Source: Marinobacter gudaonensis
GTDB lineage: Bacteria > Pseudomonadota > Gammaproteobacteria > Pseudomonadales > Oleiphilaceae
Assembly: GCF_900115175.1 (NCBI RefSeq)
Contig: NZ_FOYV01000001.1
Span: forward strand, 2,604,001-2,668,000
Direction: 5' to 3'
DNA: 64,000 nucleotides
Made by a program: the position numbers and the translations under genes. Positions 53,724-62,759 of this stretch are shown here, piece by piece (the first letter of the stretch is position 1; each line of letters begins with the position of its first letter). Under the pieces are notes generated by a model. It was given only the letters and a program-made list of their open reading frames with translations. It was not told the DNA's origin and searched no databases.

Positions 53724-55985
53724 ATGTTCGATTCTCACCTGCTACGCTGTTGTTTGCTGCTGCTTACGGGGCTGATCCTTCCGGGATCTGGCCATGCCGC
53801 CTCCCAGGCGGTTGCCGAAGGTTGGGAATATCGCTGGGGCGATTCACCGTTCAACACCGAGGGTGTGCCGGAATGGGTGCTGGAGGATGCCCCCGACCAA
53901 TGGCAACGTATTGGTTTCCCGTCCAACCCGCCAGACCGCAACGGGCGGGAGAATGTCTGGTTCCGGGTAACCCTGCCGGAAGGCGAATGGCAGGAGCCGG
54001 TGCTCTACATCTTCAGTGTCGATCTGATTGTCCAGGTGTGGGCAGAAAGTGAGAAGATCTACCAGTACGGAACCTTCGACGCCCAGGGCCGCGGCCGTTT
54101 TGAGGGTTGGCCCTGGCATGAGGTTCTCCTGCCGTCGGGGTACGAGGGCGAGCCCGTCTATTTCCGCATTTTCTCGAACTACACCGACATTGGTCTATGG
54201 GGCGAGGTTGCCATCATGGATCACCCGGATCTGGTCCTCTACATCCTCGACAATTCCCTTGAGGCACTGGTGATCGCCGGTTTCACCGTTCTGATCGGAA
54301 TACTGGCGCTGATCTTCTCGTTGCTGCAATCGGAGAAAAAAACCTTCGCCAGCATCTCCCTGTTTACACTGGCGTCGGCACTGATGCTGGTCTCCGAAAG
54401 CCAGGCCAGCCTGCTGATCGCCTATCGGCCCCTGATGTGGGATTACCTGGCCGCCGGTTCCTACTTCATGTTGCCGGTGGCCCTGGCGCTGTTGCTGGAG
54501 CAGTGGCTGATCAGCCATCGCCCCAGGCTCATTAACCGGATCTGGAAGATCCATCTGGTGTATCTGATCGGCGCAATCGGGGGTTCCCTGCTGGGCCTGT
54601 TCAACCTTTCCTCCACCTTCCCGGTGTTTGATGCCTTGTTTCTGGCGTCAATGAGCGTGATTGTGGCGGTGGTGCTGCGCCGGATCCGTGTGATGCTGCC
54701 AGAGCAACAGATCCTGCTGTTGGCGTTCGCCGTGTTCTGTGCCCTGCTTATCCTCGACATGGCAGTAGCCCATGGCGTATTGCCCTGGAGTCGGGTACCG
54801 GTCAGTTGGGGCATGCTCCTGTTCTCGCTGGCTGTCGTGATAATCGCGTTGTGGCATTATGCCGGCACCCAACAGGCGCTCAAGCGCCTGAACGTGTCTC
54901 TGGAAGAGCAAGTGGCCGAGCGCACGGCCCGCGCTGAAGGACTCGCCCGCCGGGAGCAGGCGCGGGTTCGGCTGCTCACCTTTGAAAACCAGAAGAGCCG
55001 GATTGTTGCCCGCGTTATCGCACAAATGCAGGACTGTATCGAACTGAGACAGGCCTTTGACATGCTGACGCGTGAAATGCCGGAAATCTGTAGCCCTTTG
55101 CAAGGCGCTTTCTACCTGCGCGGCGCCGAAGATCGATACCCGCGGGTGGCGATCTGGGGTGGCGGAGGGGATGAGTCGTTTCCCTCTGTTCTGGACGGCA
55201 ACCAGGGGCTCCCCGAACCCTCGGCCTTGCCCGAGGTCCGGCATTGGCAAGAAACAGCAGACGGCACATCGGCGACGGGGCCTTCCCGCCTATGCTTCTG
55301 GCTGCCGGTCGAATCCGCCAGTGCGGGCACTGTGATAGAAGGGGTTTTGTTACTGGCCAGCGAGGGCATTTTCGGCCGGTCCAGCGGGGAATATGGCGCA
55401 GCACGCTTGTTCGCGGCGCTCGACCAGTCCATGCAGCGAATCGGTATCACGCTCTCGAGCATCGCCCTGCGTGAAGAGCTACAGAAATTCTCCTACGAGG
55501 ACTCTCTCACTGGTCTGAAAAACAGACGCTACTTCGACCAGCTCTTCGAGCACGAGAGCGCCGTCGCGCAACGAAATAATATGCCGCTTTCATTACTGAT
55601 CGTCGACATCGATCATTTCAAGCGCTTCAACGACAGCCACGGTCATGAGGCTGGAGATCTGGCGTTGCAGACGGTCAGTCATGTCCTGGAGCAATTGTTC
55701 CGGGAAAGCGACATTGTTTGCCGGTATGGGGGCGAGGAGTTCGTGGCCGTCATGCCCGGGGCGACAACGGCGGCAGCAACCGAGAAGGCTGAAGAGCTTT
55801 GTGCGGCGGTCAGGGCCAGTGCCATTATTTACCGGGACACCGATCTCGGAGCCGTCACCGTGTCCGTGGGCGTGGCGAACTGGCCCGATCTCGGCCAGGA
55901 GCCTGCCAGCCTCCTGAATCTGGCAGACCAGGCCCTGTATCGTGCCAAAAAAGCCGGCCGCAACCGCGTGGAAGTGGCCCGATAG
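53724..55985 (+). CDS. Diguanylate cyclase with 7TMR-DISM sensor
   Basis: 753-residue membrane sensor that makes c-di-GMP. Signal peptide (to about residue 25), an extracytoplasmic 7TMR-DISM region with WFRVTLPEGEW and VYFRIFSNYTDIG, a seven-helix 7TMR-DISM membrane domain (about 180-390), a coiled coil (LEEQVAERTARAEGLARR), a GAF-like segment and a C-terminal GGDEF domain. The active-site loop is CRYGGEEFV and a c-di-GMP I-site is visible as RESD five residues before it, so product inhibition is expected. 7TMR-DISM domains sense carbohydrates or other small ligands; the ligand is unknown. Confidence 0.9.
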   Translation: MFDSHLLRCCLLLLTGLILPGSGHAASQAVAEGWEYRWGDSPFNTEGVPEWVLEDAPDQWQRIGFPSNPPDRNGRENVWFRVTLPEGEWQEPVLYIFSVDLIVQVWAESEKIYQYGTFDAQGRGRFEGWPWHEVLLPSGYEGEPVYFRIFSNYTDIGLWGEVAIMDHPDLVLYILDNSLEALVIAGFTVLIGILALIFSLLQSEKKTFASISLFTLASALMLVSESQASLLIAYRPLMWDYLAAGSYFMLPVALALLLEQWLISHRPRLINRIWKIHLVYLIGAIGGSLLGLFNLSSTFPVFDALFLASMSVIVAVVLRRIRVMLPEQQILLLAFAVFCALLILDMAVAHGVLPWSRVPVSWGMLLFSLAVVIIALWHYAGTQQALKRLNVSLEEQVAERTARAEGLARREQARVRLLTFENQKSRIVARVIAQMQDCIELRQAFDMLTREMPEICSPLQGAFYLRGAEDRYPRVAIWGGGGDESFPSVLDGNQGLPEPSALPEVRHWQETADGTSATGPSRLCFWLPVESASAGTVIEGVLLLASEGIFGRSSGEYGAARLFAALDQSMQRIGITLSSIALREELQKFSYEDSLTGLKNRRYFDQLFEHESAVAQRNNMPLSLLIVDIDHFKRFNDSHGHEAGDLALQTVSHVLEQLFRESDIVCRYGGEEFVAVMPGATTAAATEKAEELCAAVRASAIIYRDTDLGAVTVSVGVANWPDLGQEPASLLNLADQALYRAKKAGRNRVEVAR

Positions 55986-55988
55986 GCC

Positions 55989-56429
55989 TCAGACCACCAG
56001 TACCGGGCATTTCGCGTGGGAAGCCACCCGGTGGGAGACACTGCCAAGGATCATGCCGTCTTTGTCACTGTGGGTGCCACGGGTGCCAACCACAATGAGG
56101 TCCGCCTCCTTGTCCTGAGCGAATTTGACGATCACCTTCGACGGCCGGCCACCTTTCACAAATCCCCGCAATTTGGTCGCTCCGTGTTCCTTGGCCAGTT
56201 CCTTGGCGTGGTTGACCACTTCCTTGGCGTATTCCGAAAGCACCTTGTCCGGAATGTCCATCTCCTGGGGACGGCCAATGGACAGCGAGGCCTCAAACAG
56301 GCTGTGGTGCTTGTAGACGCAGATAATGTAGATCTCGGCGTCGGTCAGCTTCTGCAGTTCGATGGCCTTGTCCAGGGCCTTGAGCGATGTCTTGGAACCG
56401 TCAACGGCTACCAGGATCCTCTTGAACAT
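55989..56429 (-). CDS. teaD: TeaD-like universal stress protein of the ectoine transporter operon
   Basis: 146-residue UspA-family protein: [10 protein letters not shown] at the start, and a nucleotide-binding region [21 protein letters not shown] near the C-terminus, resembling the ATP-binding loop of Halomonas TeaD. In H. elongata, TeaD is encoded with the ectoine TRAP transporter and lowers its activity. The ATG at 56429 has AAGGAGAG upstream; the longer frame from 56498 overlaps teaC. It is 31 bases after teaC. The teaD name rests on operon position and family. Confidence 0.82.
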   Translation of the reverse strand: MFKRILVAVDGSKTSLKALDKAIELQKLTDAEIYIICVYKHHSLFEASLSIGRPQEMDIPDKVLSEYAKEVVNHAKELAKEHGATKLRGFVKGGRPSKVIVKFAQDKEADLIVVGTRGTHSDKDGMILGSVSHRVASHAKCPVLVV

Positions 56430-56460
56430 GCTTCTCTCCTTAAGATTCCGGTCCGTTAGG

Positions 56461-57747
56461 TCAGTCCCTGAAGGCAAGATCACGCAGGAACAGGGCAATA
56501 TCCGGGAATGCGATGATCAGGCCGGCTGCCGCAACCAGTATCAGAATGAACGGCGGTGTGCCCCGTATCACCTCAATATAGGGCCGTTTGAAGATCGCAA
56601 TCGCGGTGAATATGTCACAGCCAAACGGCGGCGTCGCTGAACCGATGGCGACCTGAAGGGTAATCAGCACACCGATCAGCACCGGGTCCAGGCCGGTTGC
56701 CTCAATAGCCGGCGCAAAAATCGGGGTCAGCACCAGGATGACCACGATCGGGTCCACGAACATGCAGGCTATGAAGAAGGCGATACAGATGGTGACCATC
56801 ACACCCACGGGGCCCATGTCACTGATACCCACCGATTCGAGGATCGACTGGGGAATCTGGGCGAACGAGATGATCCAGGAGAAGCCGTTGCCAACGGCCA
56901 CCAGGATGAACACGACCGCGGTAATCAGGCCGGTGGATTTGGCAATCTTGTAGACATCACCCAGTTTCAGGGAACGGAACACGCCAAATTCCAGGAAAAA
57001 GGCGTAGAGAACGCAAACGGCCGCGGCTTCGGTCGGGCTGAAGATGCCGCCGTAGATACCGCCGACGATAATCACCGGGAACATCAACGGCCAGAGTGCG
57101 TCGCGTACAGAAATGGCCCGCTGTCCCCAGGTGGATTTTTCCTCGGTGGGCACGTTGTTTCTATAGGCGTAAATCAGACAGTAGATCGAGAACATGAACA
57201 GGATCAGGATGCCAGGCCCGATGCCCGCAATGAACAACTCGGCGATGGAGGTTTCTGAAATGACCCCGTAGATGATCATGCCGATGCTCGGCGGAATCAG
57301 GAACGCGATATCACTCGCGTTGATAATCAGTGCCAGTGTGAAAGGGTCGGAATAACCGGCCTTCAGCATTTTCGGGCGAAGCGGGGAGCCAACCGCAACC
57401 ACCGTTGCCTGGGTTGAGCCGGAGACAGCGCCAAATAGTGTGCAGGATGTGGCGGTACTGATGGCCAGCCCGCCTTTGACGTGCCCGATAAACGCCATGA
57501 CCATATTGATCAGCCGGTCGGCTGACTGGCCGCGGGTCATGATGTCCGCTGCCAGAATGAACATGGGAACGGCAATCAGGGAAGCGGGCCGGATGCCCCC
57601 CATCATCTGTTGGATAAACGTGCCCATCTGGCCGAAGCCGTCGAACATCATTACAAAGCCGACCACCGCGCCGGTGATCAGCGGAACCATCATCGGGAAG
57701 CCCAGCAGCAGCAACCCGATCATGATTATCATCATTATAGTGCCCAT
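56461..57747 (-). CDS. teaC: TeaC-like TRAP transporter large membrane subunit (DctM)
   Basis: 428-residue DctM-type subunit with about 12-13 helices. It couples Na+ to substrate movement. Typical segments are [34 protein letters not shown] and [19 protein letters not shown]. It follows teaB by 35 bases and precedes teaD. Together with TeaA and TeaB it should import ectoine and hydroxyectoine. Confidence 0.9.
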   Translation of the reverse strand: MGTIMMIIMIGLLLLGFPMMVPLITGAVVGFVMMFDGFGQMGTFIQQMMGGIRPASLIAVPMFILAADIMTRGQSADRLINMVMAFIGHVKGGLAISTATSCTLFGAVSGSTQATVVAVGSPLRPKMLKAGYSDPFTLALIINASDIAFLIPPSIGMIIYGVISETSIAELFIAGIGPGILILFMFSIYCLIYAYRNNVPTEEKSTWGQRAISVRDALWPLMFPVIIVGGIYGGIFSPTEAAAVCVLYAFFLEFGVFRSLKLGDVYKIAKSTGLITAVVFILVAVGNGFSWIISFAQIPQSILESVGISDMGPVGVMVTICIAFFIACMFVDPIVVILVLTPIFAPAIEATGLDPVLIGVLITLQVAIGSATPPFGCDIFTAIAIFKRPYIEVIRGTPPFILILVAAAGLIIAFPDIALFLRDLAFRD

Positions 57748-57782
57748 GGGTTTCTATCCTTCATTAAGGTCTGCAGCAGGGT

Positions 57783-58376
57783 TCAGACTTCTTTCTCGGT
57801 ATCGGCATAGCCGTCGACCACCCCGGTCGAGAGGTACACGTCTTTGCTGGTGAAGTTCTTGATCGCAGTCAGAAAGTACTGGATGCCGGTGATGGCAAAG
57901 CCAATAGGTGCCCAGATATAAATCCACCAGACTTCAAATCCGAGGGCCGGAAGGATTCGTCCACGACTGGCCAGGGTCTCGATATAGAAATAGGAGTGGT
58001 AACACAGAAAGAACATCACCACGGAAGTAAACAGGGCGATGATAATCATCAGTACCTTTCGCCCTTTGGGAGGGATAGCATCGTAGATGGCCGACATCCG
58101 GATGTGACGACCGTGCCGGGCAGCATAACCAATGCCTGCGAAGGTAATCAGAATGATCAGGATTCGGTTGATCTCCCCGGAAAAAAACAGACCTTCCTGG
58201 AAGACATAACGGGCAATGACGTTTACACAGGTGTTTACAGCCATCAGGATCACGCCCATGGCGAGCATGAAGGCTTCAATCTTGCTGATGAATACGTCGA
58301 TGGTTCCCAGGAAACCGGGCAGGCCGGACTCGTAGGAACCGGTATCGTCTTCGATCTCCGGAGACTTCTCAGACAT
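57783..58376 (-). CDS. teaB: TeaB-like TRAP transporter small membrane subunit (DctQ)
   Basis: 197-residue DctQ-type protein with four helices, beginning with a hydrophilic tail (residues 1-30) and the first helix around AMGVILMAVNTCVNVIARY. The motif GEINRILIILITFAGIGYAA with an acidic residue is typical. It supports assembly of the TeaABC transporter. The gap to teaA is 103 bases and includes a stem-loop (58444-58467). Confidence 0.88.
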   Translation of the reverse strand: MSEKSPEIEDDTGSYESGLPGFLGTIDVFISKIEAFMLAMGVILMAVNTCVNVIARYVFQEGLFFSGEINRILIILITFAGIGYAARHGRHIRMSAIYDAIPPKGRKVLMIIIALFTSVVMFFLCYHSYFYIETLASRGRILPALGFEVWWIYIWAPIGFAITGIQYFLTAIKNFTSKDVYLSTGVVDGYADTEKEV

Positions 58377-58443
58377 GGGATTTCAGCTCCGAAATTGCGA
58401 CTGCCATGGCGGGCGCGCGACAGTCGCGGGTTAACCGACAACC

Positions 58444-58467
58444 GGGCTCCCCCAGGAGAGGGAGCCC
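58444..58467 (-). terminator. Stem-loop between teaA and teaB
   Basis: Perfect 8-bp inverted repeat (GGGCTCCC, GGGAGCCC) with an 8-base loop, 13 bases after the teaA stop and without a T tract. It looks like the intercistronic hairpin that lets binding-protein mRNA accumulate above that of the membrane subunits. Confidence 0.55.
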
Positions 58468-58479
58468 ACCATTGACCTG

Positions 58480-59511
58480 TTACTTGTCGGACTGAACTTC
58501 TTTGAGGTCTTCCTCAAACTGATTCAGCAGTTCCTTGCCGTCCTCCCCGGTCATTTCCAGGAATTTTTCCTTGACCTGAGGTGCCCGGGCCTTGAAAGCC
58601 TCAATCTGCTCGTCGGTCAGGCGGGTAACGGTGACTTCGTCGCTGGCCTTCTTGATCTTCTCAAGGGAACGCTCTGACAGGCCCTGGATATGCTTGATGA
58701 TTTCTTCGAAGGCATAATCCGCCGCGTCCTGAACCAGCTTCTGGTCCTCGGCGGACAGGCCGTCATAGAAATCCTTGTTGGCCATCATGGCAGTGGTGAA
58801 CCAGCCATGCTTGGTGAAGGTCAGATGCGGAGACACTTCGTACAGACCGCCGGACTCGATCCAGAAAATGGGGTTTTCCTGACCCTGGATCATGTTGGTC
58901 TGAAGCGCGCCATAAACTTCACCCCAGGGCAACGGAGTGGGTGTTGCGCCGAAGGCGGAGTAGGTTTCAGACAGAAGCGGGTTGGTCATCACCCGGATCT
59001 TCTTGTTGTTGAAATCGGCGGGGCTGGTGATCGGCTCGTTGGCGGTCACCACCATTTCACCTTCCGGATACATCTGCAGCAGTTCCAGACCATGCTCTGC
59101 GTAAAGTTTCGGGAACATTTCATTGATCGCTTCGCTCTCCCGGAAGAACTCGATCACCGTGTCCATGTCGGTCGGCATCAGGTAGGGGATAAAGAAGATC
59201 TGGGCTTCCGGAATCAGGGCGCCGGTGAAGCCGGGAGACTGGTTTACGAAATTGAGAATGCCAGCCTGGGTCTGCTCCATGATATCGCTGGATTCGCCTA
59301 GTTCACCAAAGCGGTAAATCTGCAGGGTGTGGTCCGAATTCTTTTCGATGTATTCCTTGAAGTCGTATGCGAACACATCCTGTACGTCGCCTTCATACTC
59401 CTCGTGTGCGTACCGCCAGTTGGCGGCATTCACGGAGTTTGCTGCGGTCATGGCCGCGAATGCGAACGCTGAAATTCCGGCCAGTTTCTTGAACTTGCTG
59501 ATGCTGCTCAT
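58480..59511 (-). CDS. teaA: TeaA-like ectoine/hydroxyectoine-binding protein of TRAP transporter
   Basis: 343-residue periplasmic binding protein. Signal peptide to about residue 26 (NSVNAA), mature start NWRYAHEEYEGDVQDVF. This stretch and others (FVNQSPGFTGALIPEAQIF, PYLMPTDMDT, TNPLLSETYSAFGATPTPL, GQENPIFWIESGG) look near-identical to TeaA of Halomonas elongata as I remember it, which binds ectoine with nanomolar to micromolar affinity. The ATG at 59511 follows GGAG; the longer frame from 59607 is rejected. A sigma54 promoter is predicted upstream. Confidence 0.92.
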   Translation of the reverse strand: MSSISKFKKLAGISAFAFAAMTAANSVNAANWRYAHEEYEGDVQDVFAYDFKEYIEKNSDHTLQIYRFGELGESSDIMEQTQAGILNFVNQSPGFTGALIPEAQIFFIPYLMPTDMDTVIEFFRESEAINEMFPKLYAEHGLELLQMYPEGEMVVTANEPITSPADFNNKKIRVMTNPLLSETYSAFGATPTPLPWGEVYGALQTNMIQGQENPIFWIESGGLYEVSPHLTFTKHGWFTTAMMANKDFYDGLSAEDQKLVQDAADYAFEEIIKHIQGLSERSLEKIKKASDEVTVTRLTDEQIEAFKARAPQVKEKFLEMTGEDGKELLNQFEEDLKEVQSDK

Positions 59512-59586
59512 CGGGTTTTCTCCGTTCGTTTTTTTGCTGAAATTTATTGTTACATTAATAAAGACTGGCAAAACAAAGTGGTTTTC

Positions 59587-59602
59587 GCAAGAAAATGGCC
59601 AA
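59587..59602 (-). promoter_or_regulatory. Sigma54 (-24/-12) promoter for teaA
   Basis: On the minus strand TTGGCCATTTTCTTGC has TTGGC at -24 and TTGC at -12 with the required GG-N10-GC spacing. A start near 59575 would leave a leader of about 64 bases. The region just downstream is AT-rich. No activator gene is present in the window. Confidence 0.65.
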
Positions 59603-59652
59603 ATCAATCCATTCCAGCGCCGAAAAATTTGCCGATTCGCAAGTTCATGAAT

Positions 59653-60192
59653 TCAGCGATTTTTCGTATCCAGAAGACAGGTTTGGAGGAACAGACGGAA
59701 CTCACTGACCACCCGGTTCAGGCTGTTTTCAAGTCGGTGGCCATCAGGCAGCGTCAGGATCGGGAGCCGTTGGCGACATGCCAGATCAAGCACCGGACCC
59801 ACCGGCACCACGTCGTCGTCCCAGCCGTGAATGATCTGGCAGTAGCGGGCCCGGATGACCGGGCTGGATTGCGGATAGCGGGCCATGGCCAGGGCCGGTG
59901 CCAGCAGGAAGCAACCCAGCACCGGGGTCTCAGAACTGGTCTGGGCGCACACCCAGCCCCCCATGCTGGAGCCGGCCAGCACGGTGCGCTCGGGTGCCGA
60001 GCCAACGCTGGCCATTGCCTCACCCATCTGGGCGAGGCGGGTGGCCGGATCCTTTGTGGATCGGTGGTCGATGGCGTGGGCACGGACGTTCTCAAAGCGT
60101 TCGGCCTCGGCCTTCATGGCCTGGATCTTGGTGCTACCTGGCCCGCTTTCGAGGCCGTGGGACAGGAAAATATGGGTGATCGGGTCGGTCAT
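59653..60192 (-). CDS. Alpha/beta hydrolase of the RBBP9/YqiA-like group
   Basis: 179-residue alpha/beta hydrolase. Nucleophile elbow GSSMGGWVC (Ser around residue 75), oxyanion region FLSHGLESGPGSTK at the N-terminus, an acidic residue in GWDDDVVPV and the catalytic His in LPDGHRL. Small esterase; substrate unknown. It is on the same strand as teaA, 141 bases upstream of it, and divergent from the peroxidase gene. Confidence 0.78.
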   Translation of the reverse strand: MTDPITHIFLSHGLESGPGSTKIQAMKAEAERFENVRAHAIDHRSTKDPATRLAQMGEAMASVGSAPERTVLAGSSMGGWVCAQTSSETPVLGCFLLAPALAMARYPQSSPVIRARYCQIIHGWDDDVVPVGPVLDLACRQRLPILTLPDGHRLENSLNRVVSEFRLFLQTCLLDTKNR

Positions 60193-60338
60193 GCCTGGTG
60201 TCTCCGGTCGGTTGTCGGGCGGTTCCTGATCATGGGTTACCGATCATGGGTCGGCGAAGCCGGGCTTGTCCAGCGCACGTGAGCCAGCAGGGAGCCTCGC
60301 TCGTACACAAACAGAACCGAATGACAGGAAGCATGACC

Positions 60339-60890
60339 ATGGCTCTACGATCCTTTTTTCTTTTCATCATGGTTGTTTTAGGGGGCGGCCTTGGTGCGCC
60401 ATCCGTTCTGGCCGAGGCGTGTCCGGCGTTTCTGGATCACGAGCAGCGAAGGCTGCACTCCAGCGAGTCGGTGAACCTCTGCGACATCGCCGCAGGCAAG
60501 CCCATGCTGGTGGTCAACACCGCGAGTCGGTGCGGCTACACCGGCCAGTTTGCAGGGCTGGAGGCCCTGCACAAGGAGTATGCCGGGCGCGGGCTGATGG
60601 TTGTGGGCTTCGCCAGCGACGATTTCCGACAGGAGGCGGACACCGAGGCGGAGGCCGCGAGGGTCTGCTACAAGAACTTCGGGGTGACCTTCACCATGAT
60701 TGCTCCAGGTGCGGTGACCGGCCAGGCGGCAAACCCGGTGTTTGCCGAGATCAACCGCCAGAGCCAGCCGCCGCGCTGGAACTTCACCAAGTACGTGCTG
60801 GACCGGGAGGGCAAGGTTGTGGAGACCTTCCCGAGCCGGGTGCGGCCCGAAGACCCTGAGTTGATCAGTGCGATTGAATCGGTACTCTGA
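60339..60890 (+). CDS. Glutathione peroxidase-like protein (periplasmic or secreted)
   Basis: 183-residue Gpx family protein with an apparent signal peptide (ALRSFFLFIMVVLGG, ending SVLAEA). The peroxidatic Cys lies in NTASRCGYTGQ and the Trp/Asn motif WNFTKYV is present. The usual second motif FPCNQF is altered to FASDDF, so the tetrad Gln is replaced by Asp. Cysteine, not selenocysteine, occupies the active site. Start ATG at 60339 has AGGA 9 bases upstream; ATGs at 60321 and 60333 are alternatives. Confidence 0.82.
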   Translation: MALRSFFLFIMVVLGGGLGAPSVLAEACPAFLDHEQRRLHSSESVNLCDIAAGKPMLVVNTASRCGYTGQFAGLEALHKEYAGRGLMVVGFASDDFRQEADTEAEAARVCYKNFGVTFTMIAPGAVTGQAANPVFAEINRQSQPPRWNFTKYVLDREGKVVETFPSRVRPEDPELISAIESVL

Positions 60891-60918
60891 GCGGGATTGA
60901 GCCAGGCTGACGGCGCGC

Positions 60919-61929
60919 TCAATCCCGAGTAGCGGCCAGGATATCCAGCGCATGGCGACGCTTCTCCGGGTCGTGGACGTCGACGGTGAACATCAGTTCT
61001 TCCACCTCCACTGACGCCAGAAGGGTCCTGAGCTGTTTGCGCAGGCTGTCGGCATCACCCAGTATTTGGAGGCTCAGGAAGTCCTGCACGCTTGCCTTTT
61101 CGCCTGCGTTCCAGAGCCCGTCCATGGAGGCGACCGGAGGTTTCATCCACAGTGGCTGACCCCGGAACAGCGCGAGGATACGCTGGTAGCTGGTGGTGGC
61201 CAGATATTCGGCTTCCTCCATAGAGTCTGCCGGAATGGCGGGAATCGCCAGCATGGCATAAGGGTGTTCCAGGCGATTGGATGGCTGGAAATTGTCCCGA
61301 TAGACTTTCAGCGCTTCGCGGTAGAGCCTTGGCGCAAAGTGGCCGGCGAAGGCGTAGGGCAGCCCGCGCATGGCGGCCAGCTGGGCGCTGTAAAGGCTGG
61401 AGCCCAGTAGCCAGATGGGAACTTCCGTGCCGGCACCGGGGATGGCCTTTACCGGCTGTCCGGGCTGCAATGGCCCAAGCAGGGTCTGCAGGCGGGCAAC
61501 GTCCTCCGGAAACTGCTCCGCGCCGAGGCCATCGCGTCTTAGCGCGCGTGCGGTGACCGGGTCAGTGCCGGGCGCGCGGCCCAACCCCAGGTCGATGCGG
61601 CCGGGATAGAGGCTTTCCAGAGTGCCGAACTGTTCGGCAATCACCAGCGGCGGGTGGTTGGGCAGCATGACCCCGCCCGACCCAACCCGGATAGTCCTCG
61701 TTTGGCCTGCAATGTGGCCTACCAGAACAGCGGTCGCGGAGCTACTGATGCCTTCCATGTTGTGATGTTCTGCCAGCCAGAAGCGCTTGAAGCCGAGCTG
61801 TTCCCCCCGTTGCGCATAGGCGACACTGTTGGCCAGGGTGGTGCCAACGGAATCCCCTTCCCGTACCGAAGCCAGCTCAAGCAGTGAGTAGTCGGGACTT
61901 TTGGGTATCGGGTTCTCCGAGCGGGACAT
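60919..61929 (-). CDS. LLM-class flavin-dependent monooxygenase (luciferase-like, YhbW type)
   Basis: 336-residue flavin monooxygenase fold. Landmarks are [47 protein letters not shown] and [12 protein letters not shown], all typical of the YhbW-like group. No reductase is adjacent and the substrate is unknown. The ATG at 61929 follows GGAGAG; the longer frame from 61968 is rejected. It follows the metallophosphoesterase by 93 bases on the same strand. Confidence 0.85.
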   Translation of the reverse strand: MSRSENPIPKSPDYSLLELASVREGDSVGTTLANSVAYAQRGEQLGFKRFWLAEHHNMEGISSSATAVLVGHIAGQTRTIRVGSGGVMLPNHPPLVIAEQFGTLESLYPGRIDLGLGRAPGTDPVTARALRRDGLGAEQFPEDVARLQTLLGPLQPGQPVKAIPGAGTEVPIWLLGSSLYSAQLAAMRGLPYAFAGHFAPRLYREALKVYRDNFQPSNRLEHPYAMLAIPAIPADSMEEAEYLATTSYQRILALFRGQPLWMKPPVASMDGLWNAGEKASVQDFLSLQILGDADSLRKQLRTLLASVEVEELMFTVDVHDPEKRRHALDILAATRD

Positions 61930-62022
61930 AGGACTCTCCGGGCAGGAATGATGGTTGGCAAGAAGCAAACATGGCGTTCACTGGCGCCGGTTTCAAGGCC
62001 TGGGGCGTTTGCCGGGGTCGGG

Positions 62023-62652
62023 CTAGAGGTCAATCACGATGGCCGGGTTTTCGGGCTGGAACCGGCCATTGCAACTGCTGGCATTTACGTACAGGCAGTC
62101 ACCGATCCTGTGCTGGCCGTGGCCTTCGTGGATGTGACCAAACACATGCAGTTTCAGGGGAAGGTTGGCCACGCGTTCCGCCAGTGCTTCACATCCAGGA
62201 TGAATACTGCCCGAGGGCGATTCGATCCGGTCGAGGATGCCCGCTGGCGGGCCATGGGTAATCAGAACGTCGGTGTCCTGCGGAATCTGCGCCCAGCGTT
62301 CTGCAATGGCGTCGCCCCGCTCCCGGTTGAACGCCCAGTTGAAGAAAACCGGTGTCCAGGGGCTGCCCCAGAATCTCAGGCCCGCCACCTCCAGCGGGCT
62401 GTCCTGCAGATAGTGGGCGTGGCGCACCCGTGCCCGTGCATCTGCCGGTTCATCCTGAAAACACCAGTCGTGGTTGCCGGCAATCAGGATCTTGTTCCGG
62501 TGCGGCAGCTCGGAGAACCACTGGTCGAGGTCTTCCAGCTCTTCCAGTGTCCCCACCCCGAGGCAGTCACCGGCATGGATCAGCAGATCGCCGTCGGGTA
62601 CCTGTATCTGGCGGTGCATGCTGTGTGTGTCGGAAATACAGACAATTCTCAT
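62023..62652 (-). CDS. Calcineurin-like metallophosphoesterase (MPPED-like)
   Basis: 209-residue metallophosphoesterase with all five motifs: CISDTHSMH, LIHAGDCLG, LIAGNHDWC, ITHGPPAG and FGHIHEGHG. It should bind two metals and cleave phosphodiesters or phosphomonoesters; MPPED-type enzymes act on cyclic nucleotides, but the substrate here is unknown. Start ATG at 62652. It is divergent from the Nmad3-like gene. Confidence 0.87.
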   Translation of the reverse strand: MRIVCISDTHSMHRQIQVPDGDLLIHAGDCLGVGTLEELEDLDQWFSELPHRNKILIAGNHDWCFQDEPADARARVRHAHYLQDSPLEVAGLRFWGSPWTPVFFNWAFNRERGDAIAERWAQIPQDTDVLITHGPPAGILDRIESPSGSIHPGCEALAERVANLPLKLHVFGHIHEGHGQHRIGDCLYVNASSCNGRFQPENPAIVIDL

Positions 62653-62759
62653 GGTGCAGGCCGGCCCGGTGTGTGTTGATTGCGCATTGTTGTTGTTTCT
62701 ACGATAGCATTGACCGCTGGTTACATCCCCTTACATCCCCACGCTTTTCGAGAGAGGCC

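Noticed and set aside
58444-58467. Full terminator ending transcription before teaB
   Set aside because: No T tract, and teaB/teaC have no obvious promoter of their own; partial termination or mRNA stabilisation is more likely.
62352-62759. N-terminal extension of the Nmad3-like gene
   Set aside because: This part is the reverse of the metallophosphoesterase gene, is Arg/Pro/Cys-rich, and the family start matches the ATG at 62760.
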